Of a stretch of 64,000 nucleotides of DNA, positions 55,136 to 64,000 are shown one piece after another. Under the pieces are notes generated by a model, which ran no database searches, was not told the origin of the DNA, and worked only from the letters and a program-made list of their open reading frames with translations. Position 1 is the first letter of the stretch. The number at the start of each line of letters is the position of its first letter. The stretch spans positions 13,432,501 to 13,496,500 of the forward strand of contig NC_134031.1 of the NCBI RefSeq assembly GCF_964204645.1. The letters run 5' to 3'. Position numbers and translations under genes: made by a program. This DNA comes from Tubulanus polymorphus (Eukaryota > Nemertea > Palaeonemertea > Tubulaniformes > Tubulanidae).

Positions 55136-57455
55136 ATGCCAGCCCCTCCTAAGGGTCAACATCATGGCGGGGAGGGATGCGGGCATTTGTTTGGCGCCTG
55201 GGACAATCACGATTCATGTGCGTCGTGCAGGCGCAAATCCGGTCAAATATGTGCAAGGAGCAATCGTTGCAAGATTTGCGAGGTGTGGTCCGAGGACCTT
55301 TGGCTTCGGGCCGATAAGGCTCTTAAGCTAAGAGATCGTCGTCAAGTTGATAGCAGAGATTCGTTGGTTTCGGCCGACGTGCCAACCGATGTCTCTAATT
55401 CTGTTTCTAATCGTATAGCGGAGCGGTCGCCGCTTCCCAACTCCGATCACCGGGGAGGAACGCTGGTTCACCGGTCTCCGGTCATTCATCGGTCTCTGAT
55501 CGTTTACCGGTTCGGCCAGTTCGGCCGGTTCAGACTACATGTTCTGAACTGAGCGCGCTCCGCGATAGTCGGGAACGGCCCGCACCGGTTCGGTTGGTAC
55601 CGGTCCGGTCCTGGTCAGGCATCGGTCCGGTTCAGGCACCGGTCCGGTCCAGACGTCGTCCGGTTCAAAACATCCGGTTCGTTCATCGTCTGATTCTGAT
55701 CGTCGCTCCAGGGATAGAGCTCGCTCTCCCGCTAGATCTAGACGCCGTGAGCGAAATAAACGCGCAAGATCTCCTCGCAGATCAAGGTTTGATCGCGAGA
55801 GGGACTACGATCGTTATTGTAGGAAGTTTCGCCGTAGGCCTTCTCATCGTTCATTGACGTCGGTTAGCGATGAAAGCGATTCTTCTAGTAGGTCTCGATC
55901 CCGTTCGAGGGACTGTCACCGAAGTCGGCATGATCGTCGGGATACTGGAAAATTCCTGACTCAGAAGGATTTTCATGTATTTGGAGAGAAAATTTTAAAC
56001 TTGTTATCATCATCGCGACAAGTCGCTGCAACCTCTACAACAGGTCCTGATTGTCCGGTTAGAAGTTCGCCAGCCCACTCAGTTCTTCGGAATTCTGACT
56101 CTGAATTCCTGGATGCTGCAGTAGGGTCTGATTTCAATCAGGATCCGGTCCCAGAAGCGGCAATTCCTTCTGGGGTCGTTCCTGTCGCGAGCAATTGTGG
56201 GTTGCCCCAGATGATGGGGGCTTCCCTGGCTCGCAATGTATCTCCGTCCCGTTCAGTTTTATCCGAACCAGCGGGGGACATGCCATTTAGAGCGATGATA
56301 AGTGAGTTCTTTGTCAAGCACGGGGCAACTCGCGCTAAACCCACAGCAGCTCCTCTGGTCGGTGAGTCAATGGAAGCTCATCGCCCTCCGGACTCCGATC
56401 TTAACGTTTTACGGTAATAGTCGGCGGTTTCGAAAGAATGGGCTCGATTGGATACGCAATTATGGGGTGAATGTCGGCCTGGAACATTTTCATTTCCCCC
56501 TCCAGAACGGGGTATGAAATCTGGGAAATATTTTAGTTCAACCGATCCACCTATAGGCGCATTTCGCTCGGCGTATTACGCAACTCCAGGTGCTGTGGAT
56601 CACAGTCATAACTGCCTGGATGCTGATTATACTTTGATCAGCCCGGATACTGTTACGGCACAGTCGGGTATTTATTTGCCTAAGTCCGGTTTGGTGGCCA
56701 TGACGTCAATCCTGGACAATCTTACCAGGGTTGGTTCGTTTCAGGATATGGCACTTAAGGTGTTGACGGGTGAGCTTCGCGAGACTCACGCCGCCGTTAA
56801 TGCGGGCTCCGACCCAGAGTCAGTTGCCCTAAAACTGGAGGGAATGGACCGGATTATCCAATCTTTGGCTCGGTCTGTTTCGCATGTAATTCCGTTGTCG
56901 GTTCGGGGTCAGGCTAATCTTGTGTTAGCCTCCCGTCAGTCAGTGATGGACTCCAGTTCCAAAACTCGTCTACCGGATATGGTGTCCAATGCTTTGCTGA
57001 GAGCTCCATTGGGGACGTCTTCACGTCTCTTCTCCGGTTGGTGCGCTCTGGTTTCCGCAGAGCTGAGGAAGATTCGGGAGGTCCAGGCCAAGTCCAACCC
57101 CCGAACTCCGTGGAAAAAGCGTTCTGGTCCGACGCCGGCGGCGCAAGGTTCGGCACAGACGCAAACAGGACCATCTCAAACTTCAGCGCTTTCTCAGGCG
57201 GCTTCGGATGCCGGTTGGAGAACTAGCGCGCAACTTCAACAATCGTGTCAAGCCTCGTCCAGTCGTAAGTGTTCCGGTTCGTATCGAGGCAAGGGGAAGG
57301 CTCCAAAAAGGGGCTCTTCCTTTCGGAAAATCGAAATGAATTCTTGGGAACAGTGGGAGGTTGTCTGCAGCAGGCAGCAACCCACTGGTCCGACCTTTTC
57401 GGAGACGGTTGGCCCTCCCGGGTCGTCTCTCGTGGCTACCGTCTCCGTTTCCTAA
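55136..57455 (+). pseudogene. DIRS gag-like protein
   Basis: Starts MPAPPKGQHHGGEGCGH with a Cys-rich module (SCASCRRKSGQICARSNRCK, then CEVW) at residues 25-60 that is usual for metazoan DIRS gags. A frameshift after about 55500 moves reading to the frame open at 55854-57455, which starts with Ser/Arg-rich SRSRSRSRD and is interrupted by tandem TAA TAG at about 56415. WARLDTQLWGECRPGTFSFP and GLVAMTSILDNLTRVGSF follow, and the C-terminus is basic and Gly/Ser-rich (YRGKGKAPKRG). Likely the capsid/RNA-binding protein of the element. Confidence 0.75.
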
Positions 57456-57499
57456 GGCGACCGCGCCTGACGAGGTCACCTCCCGACATGCGGCCAAAA

Positions 57500-58690
57500 C
57501 CAGGTCAGGAGGCCTTAATCTCTCCAGCTCTCAAGGAATTGGCCGAGAAGGAGCGATAGAACCAGTTTGCAACGAAACTTTTCCCGGCTTGTTTTCTCGA
57601 ATATTCATGGTACCAAAGGCCACAGGGGTCAACGGACGGTGATAGATCTGTCATCCCTCAATTGGCACCTAGACATTCCAAGGTTCCGGATGACCAGACC
57701 CAAGGACGTGATTCAAGGGCTCCGTCCGGGTCAATGGGCGGCTTCATTGGACCTGAAAGATGCTTACTTTCAGGTTCCAATTCACCCAAAATCTTGGCGA
57801 TTTCTCAGGATGAAGTGGAAAGGCCGCCAGTTCCAATTCAGGTCTCTTCCATTTGGCCTCAGTACGGCCCCGTGGGTTTTCACCAAGTTGGTCAAGTCAG
57901 TTCAGAAGGTACTTCAGTCAAGGGGTGTTCGACTGTTCGTTTACCTCGACGACTGGTTAATAGTCGCGAATTCGGCTCAGGAATGTCGGGAGGCAATGAC
58001 CTCAGTCTTGGACTTAGTCCATCAGCTAGGGTTCCGCGTAAACAGGGAAAAATCTCAGTTGACGCCGGCCCAACAGTTCACTTATCTCGGCATGGACTTC
58101 GATCTCCGAATCGGCAAAGTCTTTCCGTCTATGGCTCGAGTAGCCAAACTTCAAGAAGCGGGAGTTTCCACAACACCGAGAACAGCTCGTTACTGGTCAC
58201 GGCTTCTAGGCTCCATCAGCTCCATGGGTCTGGTGGTGCCCTTAGGCCGCCTCAGAAGCAGGCGCTTGCAACAATATTGGAAGGTCTTCTGGTCTCGGTC
58301 GAAGGGCAACTGGGAGACCTTGATTCCCGTACCTCCAACCGATCTAAGTCCGGATCTTCAATGGTGGGCGGCAACTACGAATCTTCGGCGCGGGGTGTCA
58401 CTAGCCCCGTTAGAGGCTCCAGTTCATGTATTCACGGATGCCAGTCACCAAGGATGGGGGGCACATCTGTAGAACCGAGTCAAAGCCGGGAGATGGTCTC
58501 GCTACGAGGCCACCAACCACATAAATTTCCTAGAAATGCTGGACGTGTGGAAGGCCCTGAAGTGCTTTCACAGGAGAGTGGAGGGCCACCACGTTTGGTT
58601 AGCCACAGACAATTCAACAGTGAGGGCTTACCTTCAGAACCAAGGGGCACTCACTCAGAAACCCTCACAGGTCTGTCGGCCAAAATTCTT
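57500..58690 (+). pseudogene. DIRS reverse transcriptase and RNase H
   Basis: EGAIEPVCNETFPGLFSRIF opens RT in one frame; a shift near 57640 leads to TVIDLSSLNWHLD, SLDLKDAYFQVPIHP, LPFGLSTAPWVF and the catalytic FVYLDDWLIV in the next. RNase H has VFTDASHQGWGAHL, then an in-frame TAG at 58470, then HINFLEMLDVWKAL and WLATDNSTVRAYLQNQG. Catalytic boxes are intact although the frame is broken at least twice. Confidence 0.87.
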
Positions 58691-59271
58691 CTTTGGTGCC
58701 AGACAAAGGGCGTGTCCCTGACTGTGGCACATTTAGCAGGGAAAAGGAACGTGATGGCCGATGCTCTGTCTCGTCGAGGTCAGGCTATTGCGACAGAATG
58801 TGTTCTCCACCAAGAAGTAGCCGATCGGGTTCGGGGCATGTTTGGCAATCCACTGCTGGATCTGTTTGCCACCCGGTTCAATCAGAGGTGTCCTCTGTTT
58901 GTGTCCCCGTTTCCAGACGCGGAAGTGTGGGGGTCGATGCCTTCTCTCTGGACTGGTCGGGGATGCATGCGTATGCGTTCCCGCCCACATCAGTCCTGCC
59001 GCGCTTACTGGATCAAATGGACAGATCAGTCAATTGCAACATAGTTCTGGTAGCACCATGTTGGCCGGCTCAGAAATGGTTCCTACCACTTCTCAACCTA
59101 CTGTGCGACAACCCCCGGATTCTTCTGAATTTCCCATCGCTTCTGTCTCAGGCGAACTTTCGGCATCATCCAAACAGCCAGTGGTTAAATCTGCTCGCCT
59201 CGCCATTGTCCAGCGATCCTTGTCAGCTTCAGGCTTTCAGAACAGGCTGCCTCCTTTATTGCAGGATCTAA
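58670..59271 (+). pseudogene. DIRS RNase H end and methyltransferase-like region
   Basis: In one frame VAHLAGKRNVMADALSRRG and LLDLFATRFNQRCPLFVSPF; after a shift near 58940 the next frame continues GVDAFSLDWSGMHAYAFPPT and NIVLVAPCWPAQKWFLPLL. This is the DIRS domain likened to phage Dam methyltransferases; FPP stands where active enzymes have a DPPY/NPPY-type box. Confidence 0.75.
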
Positions 59272-59289
59272 GCGGCCATCAACAAGTAC

Positions 59290-60278
59290 CATTTACGATG
59301 CCAAATGGAGTCATTTTGCGGATTGGTGTGCTGCAGGGGAAATCGATCCATGCTCAACCTCTGTAACTCAATTGGCAGATTTTTTACTGCACCTATCTGT
59401 AGTAAAAGGTTTGCAGGTCATAACTATTAAAGGTTACCACTCTGCGATTTCTCATACATTGCGTGCTTCTGGATGGCCAAATGTAGCAGGGGATCATCAG
59501 ATATCCCAGCTTGTTGCAGGGTTTTCTATTTCCCGGCCTCGGATACCAAGGATAGTTCCACCATGGGATCTGTCTGTAATTTTGAAGAAGTTAATGGAGG
59601 CTCCATTTGAACCTCTTTCGGCAGCGTCATTTGCGAATTTGTAAAAAAAGACTGTATTTTTGCTGTTCTTGGCTTGCTCGGCCCGTCGCTCTGAGATTCA
59701 TGCGCTTTCAGTCCGACAAGGTCATATTGTCTTTGGGCCAGCGAAGGAATTTGTTTCGCTGCGACCTGCTTTGGAATTTTTGGCAAAGAACCAACGACCA
59801 GGCTCGGTTGGGCGTCAATGGCGAATTGAAGCCCTCTAACATCGAGTGGAACCGGGCATCCTGGACAGGACTTTTATGTCCTGTGCGGGCGTTGTGTTTC
59901 TATTTAGATCGCTCTGCTTCACGGAGGGGTTCACGGGAGCGGTTATTTATTCCGCTGCTGGATCACATAAAGGGTGATATTTCAAGGGACACAGTGGCCC
60001 GATGGGTCTCTTCACTGATCAAGGACATTTTATTGAAGGAGAATCTTTCCTCGGAGGGAGTGGTTTCTCATCAAGTGAGGTCTATGGCTACTTCCTGCGC
60101 AGCCTTTTCGGGTGCTCCGTTGGAGGAAGTCTGTCGGGCCGCCTTTTGGAATTCTCCATCGACATTCACGTCATTTTATTTACGGGATGTTTCAGGCCAG
60201 TTAGGCTCATTAGCTTCACTTGGTCCTGTTGTCATGGCTCAAGGTGTCCGTTCTTTCCGATCGGACCCTTTAGTGTAG
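59290..60278 (+). pseudogene. DIRS tyrosine recombinase
   Basis: The core-binding part is in one frame (GLQVITIKGYHSAISHTLRA, to 59644). The catalytic part has ARRSEIHAL with the first Arg in another frame near 59690, then a stretch read in the frame open at 59607-60278 with SHQVRSMATS (HxxR) and FYLRDV (Tyr). All catalytic residues are present, but at least two frameshifts separate them. Confidence 0.85.
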
Positions 60279-60525
60279 AATATTTATGTTGCATTATCAG
60301 GATCACAGGGGGTGTATCCTTGTACATAGTTTGGGCTCATATCTGCAAGTATTAATTTCGCAAAATTCCGGGGGGGGGGGGGCCTGTGGCCAACCGGTCT
60401 TCCCTGTGCTACAGTGCTCCATTCCGTGCTTGGGTAAGTGCTCTCTTTTTCCCTCTTACCTTGCGTTTGAGCGGTGGTTTTTCTATCAACCTTTCCCACC
60501 ATCCTTGTGCTAGGCTAGTCTAGCA

Positions 60526-60620
60526 AAAACCATAGGAAAGGGTACAGTACTCGACGGGAATATTACAATTTTTGGAACTAAAATTTGTATTTCCGAGTAG
60601 TACTTACCCTTTCCTATGGT
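60526..60620. repeat. DIRS internal complementary region, copy 2
   Basis: Its first ~35 bp are complementary to the left terminus and the following ~60 bp to the right terminus, meeting near 60562. This allows circular-junction recovery in the known DIRS cycle. Confidence 0.9.
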
Positions 60621-60841
60621 GGGAATCCCGCCCACCTGCCCCGCATAGCTGTTTTTTTTGGTCTGCTATGACGTAAAAAGATGGCGGATTTCGCCGGTGG
60701 CTAAATGCAATACCGCAGGGCCGGGTCGTATAGAAAAACCATTGGCGATCAATCCAAATTTAGAAAATATTGGCAAAAACCATAGGAAAGGGTAAGTACT
60801 ACTCGGAAATACAAATTTTAGTTCCAAAAATTGTAATTTTT

Positions 60842-61372
60842 ACCCCTCAGTCATAGGACGTGAGGGGTACTATCACCTCTGTCCGGGCGGGCGGCAGTTG
60901 TTGTTCTCGCTCTACAGATTTAAGTTTTTGATTGATTTACTTGTGACTCGGTATGTTTGTTTAAGGTGTAGGGAGGATGAGCCCTATCGCTTTTGATGTG
61001 TATTGGTCATCCAAGATGGCCGCCACAGTCATTTCGTAGTGTTAAGTAGCCATTTCGGAACTTGTGTTTTATACTGATTTTCTCATCACTTGATGTATGG
61101 ATTATAGGCATAAGGAGGATGAACTCTGCTGTTTTTAATGTGTGTAGGTCATCCAAGATCCTAATGTCCTAGCCAATTTGGAGCTTGTTACTGCTTTAAG
61201 GTGTTGAGTTTTTGACTGATTTTATTCATACTTGAACTGTGGTTTTATGATGGGAGGAGGATGGGCCCTCTTATGTTATGACATTTATAGATCATTGCTA
61301 ATCAAATAAAGCTACCAATGTATGTGTGAAATATGCATTATGGACCACGTTCTTGTTCTACAATCTTTAGTT
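60842..61372 (+). repeat. Degenerate ~120-bp tandem pattern
   Basis: GGAGGATGAGCCCT, GGAGGATGAACTCTGC and GGAGGATGGGCCCTC recur at about 60972, 61111 and 61255, each followed by a T-rich stretch and GGTCATCCAAGATGG-like words. A related piece is at 63195-63250. No gene. Confidence 0.6.
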
Positions 61373-63165
61373 TTTTAGCCCACTTGGGACTTTAGTCCAA
61401 GCGGGCTATTGCATTCACTTTTCTATTTGTAGGTGCTCAGATGCGTTTTCCCAGCATTTGGGGTCATAAACAACTAGTTTAAGTTCGGTAATTTTAATAG
61501 CCTTTGGCTAGAAAGCGATCATCGGCAGTTTACTTGAAGCACTTTTCTGATGGAGATTGGTAGTCCTACGTGCATAAAATAGTTTGATGTTCTTCCATTC
61601 ATATAACTAGATACAAATCTAGTCAATAAAACTCAGCAAGCCTTTATTCATTTCCATTTGGTAACCTAATGTTTGAAAAAAATTTGGTAATCATGCTAAA
61701 AGTTTTTCTAGGGGCATTGAGACTTGAAAAATTGAGGCCACTGTTTCGTTAAATCAGCGGCTGAATGCAGCAGTGTTTAACTGTCATGACCTTCGCGCGC
61801 ATTGATTTTTAAAATTTTGAACATGCCGGGAAATCCCAGGATATTTATAGGCCTGACCTGAGCAGCGCCGCGCGGCTCCCTGCGTGAGCCGTTTCAACAA
61901 TTATTGACGTATGTAATAAGTTTTTATGGCATGAAGCGTTAGTCTGACTCACTTTTTATACAATTATTGGCATACCGGTAATGTTTAATGCTATCTGATA
62001 GTTTATTAACTATGTCGGCTACAGGGGTGGCTAATCTTTTCATAGGGGTGGACAATTTTTACAGGGGCGGACATGAAAATTAAACATGAAAACCCCTAAT
62101 GGAGAATACTGCCCTGTCAGAATCAAGATGGCCAACTAGTAGCCATTGTTGTTCACCAAAATCAGCTCTTTTTACGCATTTTTGAAGTCTTTTGAGGGAA
62201 ATTTTGAAGACCCTTTGATTAATTACCTTGATCTTTTGTACATATATGAAACCCCAAGGGCCCATCAGCATAAGAAAAATTGGGTCGATCAGTCTCAAAA
62301 TGGCCGTCCTATGACCTTTTTAGTGCCTTTTTAGCTTCCTTATGATTTGCCATCTCTCATTGCAATTTGTGATAGGTATTCTTTGGAAAGGGATGTTTTA
62401 TACCTGAGACAGGTATTTTTGATCACCCAATTATGACGTAATTGGCGGCCATCTTGGTGTCATTAGTACTCATTCGTAGGTGGGAAAAAGTTTTTCCACA
62501 TTATACTGATACCTATAATGCATATTGTGTTACTACAATCAATTGGAAAGTTGTAGCCCATAACGTGTTCTATGATTTTGGTGAGTTTCACAGTGACTGC
62601 TTTTTGTATATGGCCACCTGGGGGCATTGAATAATACAATAACTTAGTATTTTTATATTATATTTGTACCTATGGATATTTTGTTACCACAATCAATGGC
62701 AAAGTTGTAGCTCATGACATCGTCTATGATTGTGGTGAGTTTTAAGGACATAAGTTATTCCATATGGTCACCAGGGGGCATTGAATAGTAGAATAACTTA
62801 GTATTTCCTTATTGTATTGGTACCTAGGCATATTTTGTTATCATGATTGCAAAGTTATAGTTCTTGACATGTTCTATGATCGTGGTGAGTTTCAAGGTCA
62901 TTATGTTTTGCACATAGTCACCAGGGGGCGTTGAACAAAACAATTACATAAGTATTCCCTTATTGTATTGGCACCTAGGGTTATCACAATCACAAAATCT
63001 ACAATTACAAAATTGTAGCTGCTGACATGTTCTATAATTGTGGAGGTTTCAAGGTCATTGGTTTTTGTATAAAGTCACCAGGGGGCGTTGAATATTGAAA
63101 TTGTTAGATTGTTGAGCATTTGAAACCACTTCCCAAGTGGGCATGGTGTCCTTGGACCCCTAGTT
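61373..63165 (+). mobile_element. TIR/minisatellite element, copy C (most complete)
   Basis: Left end TTTAGCCCACTTGGGACTTT, right end TCCCAAGTGGGCATGGTGTC...CCCCTAGTT. Contains CAGAATCAAGATGGCC, TTTTGAAG words and four to five ~150-bp units (62500-63110) with TTGTAGCTCATGACAT and CACCAGGGGGC. No transposase. Confidence 0.8.
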
Positions 63166-63807
63166 ATTATTTTGTATGACTTGGTATGTGTGTTAACCCT
63201 AATAAAACCTAGTGCTTTTGATGCATGTATGTTATCCAAGATGGCCGCCATAGTCAAAGTGAAACCTTTTTTTTGACATGAAACTTACGGTTCAGCTTAG
63301 AATCAAATTAACATCGTTAACGTTTATTTTCCGTTTCGTTTACGTTTAAAATGGAAATTGATTGGCGTTTTGGAAAGAAATTAAACGAGTACCGTACATC
63401 GTTGTATCGGTTTTAAAACGCGTTTAAATTGCATGTATAATGCGTTTCAACTGGAAGGATAAATGAGAACACGACGCATTCAACATGCAAACGATGCGCA
63501 TTTTTCGTTAAGTTAATTCTAAGCTGTACCGTAGTGTCGAGTATATTTTCCCTGTGTTTACCCCATTACAATTTTGCATTCTCTACATTACTCTCACTCA
63601 CTGGCCGAGGGGTATTCTTAACGTATTTCTACGTATGTGATATATTGGTAGTTTCTAACTTGTAGTCTTCATATTCAATGATAGTAATATGCTAGTATCT
63701 GTGCGTAATCGAATGGGTGTGGAGAATGATCGTATGATATTATATGATATACCTGGCGAATCAACTCATTTCGGCCATTATTGACATTTTCTTTTTCTTT
63801 TTTGCAG
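63166..63807 (+). other. PKN intron sequence before the kinase exon
   Basis: No feature except the strong acceptor tract TTTTTCTTTTTTGCAG at 63807. Confidence 0.6.
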
Positions 63808-63934
63808 GCGCCGCGCGGAAAGTGTGCGATCAAACACTTCTGAAGGTTCGTACATTTCCACGCAATCACAGCTGGGAATGACACTGGATAACTTCCGATG
63901 CATCACCGTGTTAGGACGGGGGCACTTCGGAAAG
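63808..63934 (+). CDS. PKN: PKN exon: kinase domain start
   Basis: Residues 641-683. Ser-rich lead, then LDNFRCITVLGRGHFGK, the beginning of the AGC kinase domain with its glycine-rich loop. Acceptor TTTTTTGCAG, donor AAG|GTTTGT. The catalytic Lys and the rest of the kinase lie to the right of the window. Confidence 0.93.
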
Positions 63935-64000
63935 GTTTGTATTCAAATCATAACCACTTGTTTAGCAAATGAGTGTTTAACATTGCTTTCCACATAGCAT

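Larger units (their letters stand above)
54796..60841 (+). mobile_element. DIRS-type retrotransposon, full length but frameshifted
   Basis: Inverted terminal repeats at 54796-54940 and about 60662-60841 share CCTATGGTT, CCAATATTTTCTAAATTTGG and TTTAGCCACCGGCGAAAT in opposite orientation. An internal complementary region at 60526-60620 joins the complement of the left end (CCATAGGAAAGGGTACAGTA) to the complement of the right end (TTACAATTTTTGGAACTAAA). Between them lie gag, RT with YLDD, RNase H, a methyltransferase-like region and a tyrosine recombinase in DIRS1 order. GC content is well above that of the flanks. Several frameshifts and stops inactivate it. A 13-base poly-G run is at 60370-60382. 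Confidence 0.9.
33027..63934 (+). other. PKN: Protein kinase N gene, 13 traced exons, both ends incomplete
   Basis: PKN is an AGC-family Ser/Thr kinase activated by Rho/Rac GTPases and phospholipids, acting in cytoskeletal and membrane-traffic signalling. Exons: 33027-33327, 34500-34600, 37633-37807, 38211-38365, 38665-38891, 47095-47264, 52045-52154, 52349-52492, 53416-53491, 53654-53785, 53879-54021, 54400-54587, 63808-63934. All junctions have AG/GT and phases agree; the sum is 2049 bases, exactly 683 codons without a stop. Domain order is HR1a (about residues 25-100), HR1b (115-190), HR1c (200-290), C2-like (315-460), a variable linker, and the glycine-rich loop GRGHFGK at the end. The closest resemblance I recall is vertebrate PKN2. 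The first Met exon and most of the kinase are absent. Introns hold a LINE, two DIRS elements and several DNA elements. Confidence 0.93.

Noticed and set aside
55854-59366. Several long open frames overlapping the DIRS coding region in other frames and on the minus strand
   Set aside because: Shadow frames of a GC-rich coding region; only the frames with RT, RNase H, gag and recombinase motifs were kept.

Overview
Eukaryotic, repeat-dense genomic DNA from what looks like a marine invertebrate. The species cannot be fixed from the sequence. The one clear host gene is a protein kinase N (PKN, PRK2-like) gene on the + strand. Thirteen exons were traced from 33027 to 63934; together they give an uninterrupted 683-codon frame covering three HR1 repeats, a C2-like domain, a linker and the glycine-rich loop at the start of the kinase domain. 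The initiator exon is not recognised and the rest of the kinase lies past the right edge.

Left third (1-13.8 kb) is a nest of mobile elements. A broken MULE transposase with a C-terminal RING finger (58-1366) is followed by a Gypsy-type LTR retrotransposon (5' LTR stub 2032-2083, PR-RT-RH 2496-5456, integrase plus chromodomain to 7408, 3' LTR 8285-8854). This abuts, and probably interrupts, a degenerate minus-strand Maverick/Polinton-type family B DNA polymerase (13172 down to 8858). A solo LTR of the same Gypsy family (9764-10296, reverse orientation, ATTC target duplication) also cuts the polymerase. Beyond the polymerase N-terminus lies an AT-rich palindrome of about 400 bp centred near 13609.

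Middle third (13.8-33 kb) has no confident gene. It holds short transposon derivatives (a 203-bp element with a perfect 9-bp duplication at 15066-15268, an inverted-repeat element at 16733-17263, a TTAA-flanked element at 19430-20027), tRNA-like sequences, a 3 x 186-bp tandem array, microsatellites, hairpin motifs, and two copies of a TIR element carrying an internal minisatellite. Promoter-like motif clusters and a possible terminal exon of an unknown gene lie just upstream of PKN.

Right third (33-64 kb) is PKN, whose introns are full of insertions: a 5'-truncated LINE (about 35.6-37.2 kb, minus), an internally deleted DIRS retrotransposon (39569-42856, minus), a TIR/minisatellite element split by a 2.8-kb LTR-like element with a GGCCG duplication and a higher-order tandem array (43001-47055), a retroelement gag-like remnant (about 49.9-50.3 kb, minus), a full-length but frameshifted DIRS retrotransposon (54796-60841, plus) and another TIR/minisatellite element (61373-63165). 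Both DIRS copies keep inverted terminal repeats and an internal region complementary to both ends. All transposon ORFs are damaged; only the PKN exons look under coding constraint.
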